This document shows, piece by piece, positions 16,201-22,662 of a stretch of 42,492 bases of DNA; position 1 is the first letter of the stretch; each line of letters opens with the position of its first letter. The stretch covers positions 1 to 42,492 of the forward strand of contig WFXO01000083.1 of assembly GCA_015490555.1 (NCBI GenBank). The letters are read 5' to 3'. Made by a program: the position numbers and the translations under genes. The notes beneath the pieces were generated by a model, which did not search any database, was not told the DNA's origin, and saw only the letters and a list, made by a program, of their open reading frames with translations. Source of the DNA: Caldifarciminota bacterium (GTDB taxonomy: Bacteria; Hydrothermota; Hydrothermia; WGAB01).

Positions 16201-16401
16201 CCCGGGGTACTCTTCCATGAAGAAACGGTATTGCTGGAAGATCCCGGTGACGATCCCGTAGGTGACCACCGTATCCCCAACGTGCGGGGAACTCCCATCC
16301 GGATTTGTGGTGTACTGTATCTCATAAATACTCAGTTCTTGTTGGGCAAAAGCAATGGCTGGGACCCACAACAGGAAGAACCAAAGGTTGCGCCATTTCA
16401 T
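13267..16401 (-). CDS. Large secreted multidomain protein with OB-fold repeats and FlgD-like C-terminus
   Basis: This is a 1044-residue protein. A signal peptide (about 1-20, ending AFAQ) is followed by three copies of an OB-like unit (about 22-215, 415-610 and 735-935). Each unit contains a GxVTxYNGLxEL-type strand pair (VVTQYNGLVEL, VVTEYNGLTEI, VVSEYYGLTEL), like the OB domains that flank extracellular nucleases. Two Ig-like domains lie between units 1 and 2 (about 215-405), and another domain of unknown fold at about 620-730. The C-terminus (about 950-1040) is FlgD-like, with SLKIFDLKGRIVR and WDGTKENGEKVPLGMY. No nuclease catalytic domain is present, so a binding role is more likely than catalysis. 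It overlaps lnt as ATGA and is followed 2 bp later by dnaB. Confidence 0.82.
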   Translation of the reverse strand: MKWRNLWFFLLWVPAIAFAQQELSIYEIQYTTNPDGSSPHVGDTVVTYGIVTGIFQQYRFFMEEYPGGAWHGIYIFRGGNSSPSVSIGDSVRVVAVVSEYYGLTELDATPGNGYVEVLSSGHPLPGPTVLPTGQVSQEAYEGVLIKVQYAVAESLPNQYGEWWVNDGTGPLMIDDLGVPYVPILGQPYDIVGCLSYGYGSFRLEPRDSSDIQFSPDPPPVITNIHLFPEVPPADRPIIVQATITDNSMVVGDSLFYQVNGSGFQSVSHDSVIGTEYFFTIPGRPAGDSVDFFLWAMDDSSQVTVSETLSYTVIPNPPPIIHYVVWEPAYPFPNDPVLVRAKITDDTQVAEDSLYYRLNEGTFYAYPHDSTFNDLYFYHIPPQPGGTSVELFVVARDDAGAKTVSETLGYQVPDLSGILPMSALHVLDDQGNSILLGQQVTIRGALTVAGELGPAYYIQDATGGCVLYAPNFTAGRGDTVTVTGLVTQYNGLVELNDAEMLDQKFGEDPTPLVVTLAQLADSGEAYEGRLVQVRYVTTNATTFPTSGTLTIQDSTGSFTVYIDNDTDLGGQPTPTGPFHLTGVVSQYDPDPPYFEGHQIVPRGSFDLITGGDGSGSARWIPPFAVRGTPTDLSLEIQMGIDTLRYLKIEFPASTWWSGELQDLTLLGDGWVGATVTAYPESVRISGASVVVDTLIFHGVVVPDTGVYPVVVKTATSGPQGLRPIVVQPVLYSTTPIAQVQQPGSDGYTSAMEGQEVTVAGVVTFPAGVSSTDRTSLFLQDPTGGVNVYYSGALLPFQVGDIVFARGVVTEYNGLTEILVSQSQNLLRLDRGFAIPDTYRLRPGEVLKEAMEGRFLEFPEGVVATEPALAGAGYTMEVWNGQVPVTVYIYPGTGIDVQSLRVGDRIQVYGVLGQYDADPPYTSGYQILPRFPEDVVLLQPPDTTAEVQLTLSTNVFAPDLASERLSITVTGPPDYSYSLKIFDLKGRIVRVFFEGSPARTGVVTWDGTKENGEKVPLGMYIVQLRAVKGLRQVVINRPLVISTPFE

Positions 16402-17962
16402 GAACGTCTCCTTTCTTGGAATAGGCCGAGCCCTATTATCATAAGGCCGATGAGAAAGACCCCAAAGTTCCCGTATTTCACATAGAGGGTGGCCCCTTCA
16501 TAAAGCCGGACGGTCCCGATGAGGAGCCCTTGGGTCCCAAAAGGGAGCCGCTGTCGGACTTTCCCCTCCCGATCTATGATCGCAGAAGTTCCCGTTTTTG
16601 CTGCGCGGACCACTTCCCGTCCGGTCTCCAGCGCCCTCATCCGTGCGAACTCAAAATGTTCCAGCGGTCCCAGAGACTTACCAAACCAGCCGTCATTAGT
16701 GAGGTTCGCCAGGAACTGCGCGCCTTCCCGTACAAGCCCTCGTGCCAACTCGGGAAACATTGACTCGAAGCAGATCAAGACCCCGATTTTCACACCTTCC
16801 CATTCCAGGGGGCGTAAGGTATCCCCGGGGAGGTAGTCCCCCTCTCCAAAGTTGATCCGCTGAAGCCAGGAAATCCGATTTTCCCATGGAATCCACTCTC
16901 CGAAGGGCACCAAGTGGATCTTGTCATACGTTCCCAAAACCCGGTCGCCTTGAATTAAAAAGGCGGTATTCGTCGGACGTTGCTCCTGGTTCCAGGCACG
17001 TGTATCGCCCGACCCAAACAGGATCGCACGGACCCGAACCTTCTGAAAAACCTTCCGAATGTAATCTTGTTGGATTCGGGAATAGCGATAGAATCCGGGG
17101 AACGCGGACTCGGAGAGAATGAGCAGGTCGAGGGAGTCTCTCTGTGAGGCTAAGGAGTCCAGGAGGGGGTCGTATCCCTCTTTTGTGATTTTCCAGTCCT
17201 CCCAATAGGATGCGGCCGGCAGGACATTCGGCTGGAGGATCGCAACCCGTAGGGTCCCTGCTGGCTGGACACCCCGCGAACCCACATGCAATCCACCTCC
17301 CAAGAACAGAAGAACGAGAAGGGCTATGGCGCCAGATCGTGTCTTGGGGCTCGGATGGACCACCAGGACGGAAAACAGCATCACCCACAGCCCCACCCCG
17401 TACATTCCCACGACCGCGAACCACTCTTTCAGCCAAGGAATCTCCACGACCGGCAGGGCAACAGGGGCCCAGGGGAACCCGGTGGCGCCCTGTCCTCTGA
17501 GCCACTCGAGAAGAAGCCAAAGGACCGGAATCCAGAGTTCCCGTCCCCGTTGGACCAGGTGAACCGCACCCCAGCCGAGGACTCCCCAATAGGCCGCCTC
17601 GTAAAGAACCAAAAGAACCCATCCCAAAACCAAAAACTTTTCCACCCAGGGCTCAACCTGCAGGTGCAAAATCATGAAAGGTGGACCGTAAAAAAGATGA
17701 CCCCCGCGGTCCCCCAAAGGATCAGGCCCTTCCAGGGCCGATCCAGGCCATACACCACCACGAGTAAAGGAGCCCAAGCGAACCAAATCAGCGGGCTCCA
17801 GCGGAAGGGCGGGTAACTCAACAGGAGCAGGACGGTCCCCAAAAACGTCAAGCCCCACAGCCGTAAGGGAATCCGAAGAAATTCCACGGATGAGCACGGA
17901 AGAAAATGCTTCCACCTCGGTTGAAAAGGGGAACCGAGCGACCAAAGGTGGGGCCTGCGCAA
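16398..17962 (-). CDS. lnt: Apolipoprotein N-acyltransferase, frameshifted as given
   Basis: Lnt adds the third acyl chain to lipoproteins in the inner membrane. The C-terminal nitrilase-like domain is intact, with the Glu-Lys-Cys triad in LILSESAFPG, TYDKIHLVPFGE and LICFESMFPE. The membrane N-terminus is in another frame. From the TTG at 17962 the frame gives LLLLSYPPFRWSPLIWFAW through GVIFF, then meets a stop, while the C-terminal frame takes up GPPFMILHLQVEPW. Adding one T to the T6 run at 17690-17695 joins them as GVIFFYGPPF and gives about 521 residues, normal for the family. The ORF-track start at 17945 (MVARFPFSTEV) is a shadow. A base-calling or assembly error is the likeliest cause; slippage or a recent mutation is possible. 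The TTG start has only a weak ribosome site. Confidence 0.85.
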
Positions 17963-17969
17963 TGGACCC

Positions 17970-18938
17970 TTATTTAATCTCAGCAGGTTGGAGAATCAAC
18001 TGGGTCGGATCGATATCCACTACGAGGATCTGTGCCTCTTTGCAAGCCTCGACGACCTTTTGTAGCCGTGCCGGTTCAATCTCCTGATAGGTGGAAAAGC
18101 GAGGCAGGTTCACAACTGCTGAATCCGGAAGTTCAAACCTTTGCCTGTAAATCTGTACAACGGAGTCGGGATAATTCCGTATAAAGGACAGGGCCATCTC
18201 TAAGGCCTGGTAGACCCGTTGAACTTTGACCTTGTTGAGATTGAGGTTCACGATCGAAGTGACCCCTAAGGAAACCGGAAGTGGGGTCACGATCCGCTTC
18301 TCCAGAAAGCCATCCTCTAAAACACGAATCCCTTTCCGATCCATTAACAGGGAGCGATAGGGTTCCGGTGCCAGAAGCACATCGACCAAGTTCTTCTCTA
18401 AAGCCGAATCCATCTCGGAGGGCAAGAGACCGACAAACGAGATTTTATCTGGATCCACCCCCTCTTTTTTCAGGAAATCTTTGAGGAAGAAATCAAAACG
18501 GGACCCCCGGAGAAAACCCACTTTTTTCAACTCTAACTGCTTCAGTTTCCGGATGCGTTTCTTCCGCAGAGTCAACAGTGCAGTATATGGATGATCTGCT
18601 CCATAAGATGCCGAATATAACACCCGATAGGCCTCTGGCCGGGTTGCCATCTTGAAGAGTGCGTTCATCCAGTTGATGCCCACCAGGACCTGTGCCTTCC
18701 CTTTTGCCACATCTTCGATGCCTTCAATACCGTACAGGGCTTCTTTGGACTCGACTTTGACGTTGGTCGAATCAAAAAAGCCATATTTTTCCGCTACGAA
18801 CAACGGCAGCGCCCCTACGTCCAACTGATACACCACGGTGGCTTCCACCGTTTTCCGGGCCTGCATCTGAGGGTAGATCAAGATGTACACCAGGATCCCA
18901 ATGAGAATCAGGTTTAAGACTGTCAAGATTTTGTTCAT
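17970..18938 (-). CDS. NMT1/SsuA-like substrate-binding protein with N-terminal membrane anchor
   Basis: This is a 322-residue protein. A single hydrophobic helix (about 5-23, LTVLNLILIGILVYILIYP) lacks a clear cleavage site, so the protein is probably anchored outside the inner membrane. The rest has the type-2 periplasmic-binding fold of the NMT1/THI5/SsuA group, with GALPLFVAEKYGFF near the start and LLPSEMDSALEKNLVDVLLAPEPY in the middle. Relatives bind sulfonates, thiamine precursors or nitrate-like ligands for ABC importers. No permease or ATPase gene is adjacent. It starts in an ATGA overlap with ndk and is followed by lnt. The ligand is unknown, and a sensor role is possible. Confidence 0.8.
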   Translation of the reverse strand: MNKILTVLNLILIGILVYILIYPQMQARKTVEATVVYQLDVGALPLFVAEKYGFFDSTNVKVESKEALYGIEGIEDVAKGKAQVLVGINWMNALFKMATRPEAYRVLYSASYGADHPYTALLTLRKKRIRKLKQLELKKVGFLRGSRFDFFLKDFLKKEGVDPDKISFVGLLPSEMDSALEKNLVDVLLAPEPYRSLLMDRKGIRVLEDGFLEKRIVTPLPVSLGVTSIVNLNLNKVKVQRVYQALEMALSFIRNYPDSVVQIYRQRFELPDSAVVNLPRFSTYQEIEPARLQKVVEACKEAQILVVDIDPTQLILQPAEIK

Positions 18939-19345
18939 CCTTGCCTCCTTTCTTCAAAGAAAAAGGGGATTTCATAAGCGGCAGACTCGGCCGAATCGGA
19001 CGCATGAACCGCGTTCTCTTGAATATTCGATCCATACAATGCTCGAATACTTCCAGGCCGAGCCTTCGCGGGGTCGGTGGCCCCGATAAAGTCACGAAGC
19101 CGCTGGATTACATTTTCTCCTGTGAGCAATAGGCCCACCACAGGCCCTGAGGTGATGAACTCTACCAATGGCTCAAAAAACGGCTTCCCACGGTGAACTG
19201 CGTAAAACCGCTCTGCCTCTTCACGGGTGAACCGTTTCATGCGGATATCCGCAATCTCAAACTCTTGTTCGATCAAATCAATGATTTTACCGATGCGTCG
19301 GGCACGTACGGCATCAGGTTTGATCATGAGAAGGGTCTGTTCCAT
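18935..19345 (-). CDS. ndk: Nucleoside-diphosphate kinase
   Basis: This 136-residue enzyme transfers phosphate between nucleoside tri- and diphosphates through a phosphohistidine. The catalytic His114 is in NAVHASDS, preceded by the GATDPAKARPGSIR nucleotide-binding stretch. The N-terminus MEQTLLMIKPDAV is typical, as is the length. It is the first gene of a long minus-strand run, with a strong promoter and a GGAGG ribosome site upstream. Confidence 0.97.
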   Translation of the reverse strand: MEQTLLMIKPDAVRARRIGKIIDLIEQEFEIADIRMKRFTREEAERFYAVHRGKPFFEPLVEFITSGPVVGLLLTGENVIQRLRDFIGATDPAKARPGSIRALYGSNIQENAVHASDSAESAAYEIPFFFEERRQG

Positions 19346-19377
19346 GGGTCCTTTCCTCCGGAGCGTTTGAGGCCATT

Positions 19378-19406
19378 AGCATAAACTCCCTGTAAGAAGC
19401 AGTCAA
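19378..19406 (-). promoter_or_regulatory. Promoter of ndk
   Basis: On the minus strand it reads TTGACT (19401-19406), 17 nt, TATGCT (19378-19383). A 5' leader of about 25 nt ends in CGGAGGAAAGGACCC before the ATG at 19345. It probably drives ndk, the NMT1-like gene, lnt, the OB-fold protein and dnaB. Confidence 0.65.
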
Positions 19407-19413
19407 CCAAGGC

Positions 19414-19428
19414 GCCGCATGCTGCGGC
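19414..19428 (-). terminator. Hairpin after the PorV-FlgD gene
   Basis: GCCGCA-GCA-TGCGGC is a perfect 6-bp stem with a 3-nt loop, 11 bp past the PorV-FlgD stop. There is no T-run after it, so it is at best an incomplete intrinsic terminator between this operon and the ndk promoter. Confidence 0.3.
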
Positions 19429-19439
19429 CCCATTGGGGG

Positions 19440-20654
19440 TCAAAAAATGCGAGAGACCAAGACATTGACCAGGTCTCCGGTCCCCACATAGCGTTCTCCA
19501 TTTGCATCTTCTACTTCCAAACGGTATCGGTATCGCCCTCTGGGGACCAGGCGTCCTGTCGCATCTCGGCCATCCCAGGCCAGGCGAAGGGGCGGCAAGC
19601 CATCACCCGAAAATACCCGTGCAGGTTCGCCTGTAGGGGCATAAATCTGAAGTTGCCAACGGACCGGATGAGCCTTGGTACGGACGTGGAGATAGATGTA
19701 TGTCAAAACCCCTGCGGCCCCAACCCGAAGCGTAATATCCTTTGGGTCCGCGTGTGCCCAAACATGATAGCCGCTGTATTGGACCGTGATGGTAAGTCGG
19801 TGGGAGAATTGGGTCAAGAAATCGAGCCCAAGGGTTTGCGAGATAGCATAATCCAATCGTACCACTCGTTGGTTTTGAATGGACCAGATCCCAAACCCAG
19901 CCGACAGACTTTTGGGATCATACCCAAAACGGACGGCAAAGAGATCCAAGGGACGGACTTCCAGTCCAGCATGGAACTGAGTAGATCGGGGGCCCGGCTT
20001 GACCCAATCTGTCATAAACCGGACCTGAGGAAACGGCCGGAGTTCAACTCCAATTCGGGCCACACGCGGGAACTGCTCCCGAACCCGGAAGTATTTCACA
20101 ATCGGGGGAATCACGTTGAGCACGGCAGCCCCTATCTGGACCCCCGGCCGGATCCGCCATTGGGCCCCGATATCAAACCCGATCCCTGCACCGGTAAACT
20201 GTTGAAGCCGGCCATAGTAGAACTTTCCCGTGGCTCCGAGAGATAGTTGGGGCGAGACTCTCCTCGCGTAGGCCAAAAGGCCCCCTGCCTCCAAAAAAGA
20301 GAAGGGCGAGGTAGGCCGTGCATAGATGTCCCGTCCAGGGGTGGTTCTTGTGCGTAATGCCACCAGCATGAAGCCAAATCCAGAGCGGGCATCCACAGGA
20401 TAAACGGACGAAAATCCTCCATAAGAGTGAAGCCAGTGTAGAGAAGTATAACTAAACGTGATCTCTCCCCGTTGGATTTCGGAAAGGGCCGCAGGGTTGT
20501 AATACACACTTTCGGAGGATCCTGTGGCACCGGTATAAGCCCGGCCCAAGCCGAAGGTTCGAGCCCCGAAGCCGTATAAGAAGAGTTCCCCTCCAATCCC
20601 GGCATCCGGCGCAGAGGAAAGCAAGAGACTGAGAATCAGCAACCCTCCACTCAT
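19440..20654 (-). CDS. PorV/UPF0164-like outer-membrane barrel fused to a FlgD-like domain
   Basis: This is a 404-residue protein. After a short signal peptide, residues of about 25-310 look like a PorV/PorQ (FadL-type, UPF0164) barrel. The typical N-terminal motif is GARTFGLGRAYTGATG...SVYYNPAAL, followed by alternating amphipathic strands. The last 90 residues are a FlgD-like Ig module (LQIYAPTGEPARVFSGDG, LAWDGRDATGRLVPRGRYRY). In Bacteroidetes, PorV is part of the T9SS attachment complex; here the barrel itself carries the kind of domain usually found on secreted clients. It overlaps the upstream secreted-protein gene as ATGA. Barrel assignment is fairly sure; T9SS function is inference. 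Confidence 0.78.
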   Translation of the reverse strand: MSGGLLILSLLLSSAPDAGIGGELFLYGFGARTFGLGRAYTGATGSSESVYYNPAALSEIQRGEITFSYTSLHWLHSYGGFSSVYPVDARSGFGFMLVALRTRTTPGRDIYARPTSPFSFLEAGGLLAYARRVSPQLSLGATGKFYYGRLQQFTGAGIGFDIGAQWRIRPGVQIGAAVLNVIPPIVKYFRVREQFPRVARIGVELRPFPQVRFMTDWVKPGPRSTQFHAGLEVRPLDLFAVRFGYDPKSLSAGFGIWSIQNQRVVRLDYAISQTLGLDFLTQFSHRLTITVQYSGYHVWAHADPKDITLRVGAAGVLTYIYLHVRTKAHPVRWQLQIYAPTGEPARVFSGDGLPPLRLAWDGRDATGRLVPRGRYRYRLEVEDANGERYVGTGDLVNVLVSRIF

Positions 20655-22393
20655 CGGATCACTCCCACACTTCGAGAAAATTGGCGGTAGATCTCTCGAC
20701 CGCTGTAGAAACTTACAAACACATCATACATTCCGGATGCAACCGTCTGACCGCGTCCGTTCTTCCCGTCCCACGAAACAAAATTTAATTCATTGAGCCG
20801 TGCTCCTTCTTGACCGACGGGAATCTCGCGTTCCCATACCCGCTCCCCATAGGGAGTTAAAATCGTGATTTTCACTTTGGAGAGATCTCGGTCTTGTGGA
20901 ACCTCGAGGCGATACGCAATGGTCAGGATCTCTCCTTCAGAGAGGATCACGGGGTTGGGATACACCTCAAAGTCGCTACGGATGCGTTGTCCCCGAACCA
21001 CCACTCTGACGGTATCCCACAGGGAGTCCACATGGACTTGGATCCAGGCGGTGTCACCGGTTGCGAACCCTGAGGCGGTATATACCGAGAATGCGATGCC
21101 GTCCAGGTCTGTTTCGACCTCTGGGGGATTGAGGGTCCCATCGCCCGCCAAGAGTGTGTAAAAGACCGTTTTCCCGGGCATCGGATTTCCGGAAGGGGAT
21201 TGGACCCGAGCGTAAATCTTGGAGACACCTCCATTGGAAATTTTCGTGGGCTCTGCCCAGGTTTCTAACTGACCGGCTCGAGCCTCCACTCGGACCACGG
21301 TCACCCAAGGAGTCGAATAGGCCGGAAACGTGGAATCGGAAACGAAAAAGCGATAATGCCCCTGATATGGACACACGACCTGAAATTCTTGTCCCTGTTG
21401 TTGGAAGAATTGGGGGCCGTTGGATTCTGCCGACTGTCCCCCATAGGGATCAAATCCGATGATGTCCACAAGGTGTCCCTGGACAGAGGTGAGGTCTTGT
21501 ACCGGATTGAAGGCAGCATCCACAGCATACACGTGGACCGTAAAAGGACGTTCAAGAAACTGGATGGCCGGGGCACCGGCTTTCCCCGGTGTGGAATCTG
21601 CGTTTGTTGTCGTGTCTCCGGGCAAGAGGGCTTCCCCCGGGAACACCGGGAGAAACCAAGCAATGCTGTCTGGAAGAATCGTGAGGGGTGTACTCCATCC
21701 TTGCACTTGGGGGAACGATCGACTTTGGACAACCAGCCACACGGAGTCTGCCGCACTTCGAAACTGCACCCAGAAAGTGTCTTCTCCCACGACTTCGGGG
21801 CGAATGGGGATCTGAGCAAAGGGTAAACTCCCAAAAAGGGTCTGAACCGAGAACTGCAGGGAATCTGTTTGATCCAGTGGATTGGCGTAGGAGTCGGTCA
21901 GTCGCACTCGAAAGGGGACGGTATCCAGGGTGGTGTACTGTGCGGGATTCGGGGAACCTTGCTTCCCCCACGCAGTCCCGGGATCTGGGACTTCACCCGG
22001 CCAAAGGATTTGAATGCGAGCGTACGGACCGGGATACACCAAAAATGGAGGAGAGGTATCTGTGAGTGTCGGAGTGGCACAGATCAGTCGGAGGGTCCCG
22101 GCCAGGAAAACCCGGAGTTGCACCTGTGCAACCCCAGCCCAAAATGACAGGGTATCTGGTTCCACATAAACGGTGTCCGTTCGTTGAGGGCCTATGACCC
22201 ACAAGACGCCCGGTTCCTGAAAATTCGGGTCAATGTAGCCTTGGGCTGTGAGGGCATTGACTCGCAAGGTGAACGGTTGATCCACGACAAGAGAGTCAGG
22301 GAACATAAACTCAAAGGAGGTAGGTTGGGCTTCCAGGGGGGGTCCTATGAAGAGTCCGAGGAAGAGAAAAAACGCAAAAAAAGATTTTAGAAT
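20651..22393 (-). CDS. Secreted Ig-like (invasin-type) protein with FlgD-like C-terminus, non-canonical start
   Basis: The ORF track runs to 22771, but that extension crosses two tRNA genes and is not real. A clear signal peptide (LKSFFAFFLFLGLFIGPPLEA) begins right after tRNA-Gln, yet no ATG, GTG or TTG lies between the tRNA and the hydrophobic core. The only upstream candidate is ATT at 22393, whose A is the last base of the tRNA CCA; that gives about 580 residues. An indel in the nearby T7 or T6 runs would not create a start. The body is Ig-like domains, including an invasin-like one (SPSGNPMPGKTVFYTLLAGDGTL). The C-terminus is FlgD-like, with SWDGKNGRGQTVASGMYDVF. It is co-transcribed with the PorV-FlgD gene (ATGA overlap). 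Confidence 0.75.
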   Translation of the reverse strand: MLKSFFAFFLFLGLFIGPPLEAQPTSFEFMFPDSLVVDQPFTLRVNALTAQGYIDPNFQEPGVLWVIGPQRTDTVYVEPDTLSFWAGVAQVQLRVFLAGTLRLICATPTLTDTSPPFLVYPGPYARIQILWPGEVPDPGTAWGKQGSPNPAQYTTLDTVPFRVRLTDSYANPLDQTDSLQFSVQTLFGSLPFAQIPIRPEVVGEDTFWVQFRSAADSVWLVVQSRSFPQVQGWSTPLTILPDSIAWFLPVFPGEALLPGDTTTNADSTPGKAGAPAIQFLERPFTVHVYAVDAAFNPVQDLTSVQGHLVDIIGFDPYGGQSAESNGPQFFQQQGQEFQVVCPYQGHYRFFVSDSTFPAYSTPWVTVVRVEARAGQLETWAEPTKISNGGVSKIYARVQSPSGNPMPGKTVFYTLLAGDGTLNPPEVETDLDGIAFSVYTASGFATGDTAWIQVHVDSLWDTVRVVVRGQRIRSDFEVYPNPVILSEGEILTIAYRLEVPQDRDLSKVKITILTPYGERVWEREIPVGQEGARLNELNFVSWDGKNGRGQTVASGMYDVFVSFYSGREIYRQFSRSVGVIR

Positions 22394-22466
22394 GGCTGGG
22401 GGACAGGGATTCGAACCCCGACTTCCTGGTCCAGAGCCAGGCGTCCTGCCGTTAGACGATCCCCCA
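22393..22466 (-). tRNA. tRNA-Gln (CTG), CCA encoded
   Basis: This is a 74-nt cloverleaf. The acceptor TGGGGGA pairs with TCCCCCA. The anticodon stem CCTGG/CCAGG holds the loop CTCTGGA (anticodon CTG). The T-arm is CGGGG-TTCGAAT-CCCTG, the discriminator is G, and CCA is encoded. It lies 34 bp after tRNA-Glu. The CCA abuts the signal-peptide coding sequence of the next gene. Confidence 0.96.
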
Positions 22467-22500
22467 TTGTTGAACAAGATCGGATTTTCCTTTGAAGAAG

Positions 22501-22575
22501 CAGCGCCACCGGGATTTGAACCCGGGTCTCCTGGCTGAGAACCAGGTGTCCTCGGCCTGGCTAGACGATGGCGCC
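22501..22575 (-). tRNA. tRNA-Glu (CTC), CCA not encoded
   Basis: This is a 75-nt cloverleaf. The acceptor GGCGCCA pairs with TGGCGCT (terminal G-U). The anticodon stem CCTGG/CCAGG holds the loop TTCTCAG (anticodon CTC). The T-arm is CCGGG-TTCAAAT-CCCGG and the discriminator is G. The next bases are CTT, so CCA must be added after transcription, unlike in the neighbouring tRNA-Gln. Confidence 0.96.
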
Positions 22576-22589
22576 GTGTAGGGGTTGAA

Positions 22590-22618
22590 GTTATAACGCC
22601 ACATCCCATAGATGTCAA
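22590..22618 (-). promoter_or_regulatory. Promoter of the tRNA-Glu/tRNA-Gln unit
   Basis: On the minus strand it reads TTGACA (22613-22618), 17 nt, TATAAC (22590-22595), with the tRNA-Glu 5' end 15 bp downstream of the -10. This is one of the best sigma-70 matches in the window and may also drive the two secreted-protein genes behind the tRNAs. Confidence 0.75.
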
Positions 22619-22639
22619 CGGAGGGAAAGAGTAAGGCAT

Positions 22640-22662
22640 ACCCTCTCCTGGCGCCGGAGGGT
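22640..22662 (-). terminator. Possible hairpin after the TonB-dependent receptor gene
   Basis: ACCCTC and GAGGGT can pair across an 11-nt loop, starting at the last base of the receptor stop codon. The downstream sequence (ATGCCTTACTCTTT) is only mildly T-rich. Weak evidence. Confidence 0.25.

Noticed and set aside
17696-17945. N-terminus of the 515-aa lnt ORF in the C-terminal frame (MVARFPFSTEV...)
   Set aside because: Not membrane-like and unlike Lnt; the other frame carries the hydrophobic Lnt N-terminus.
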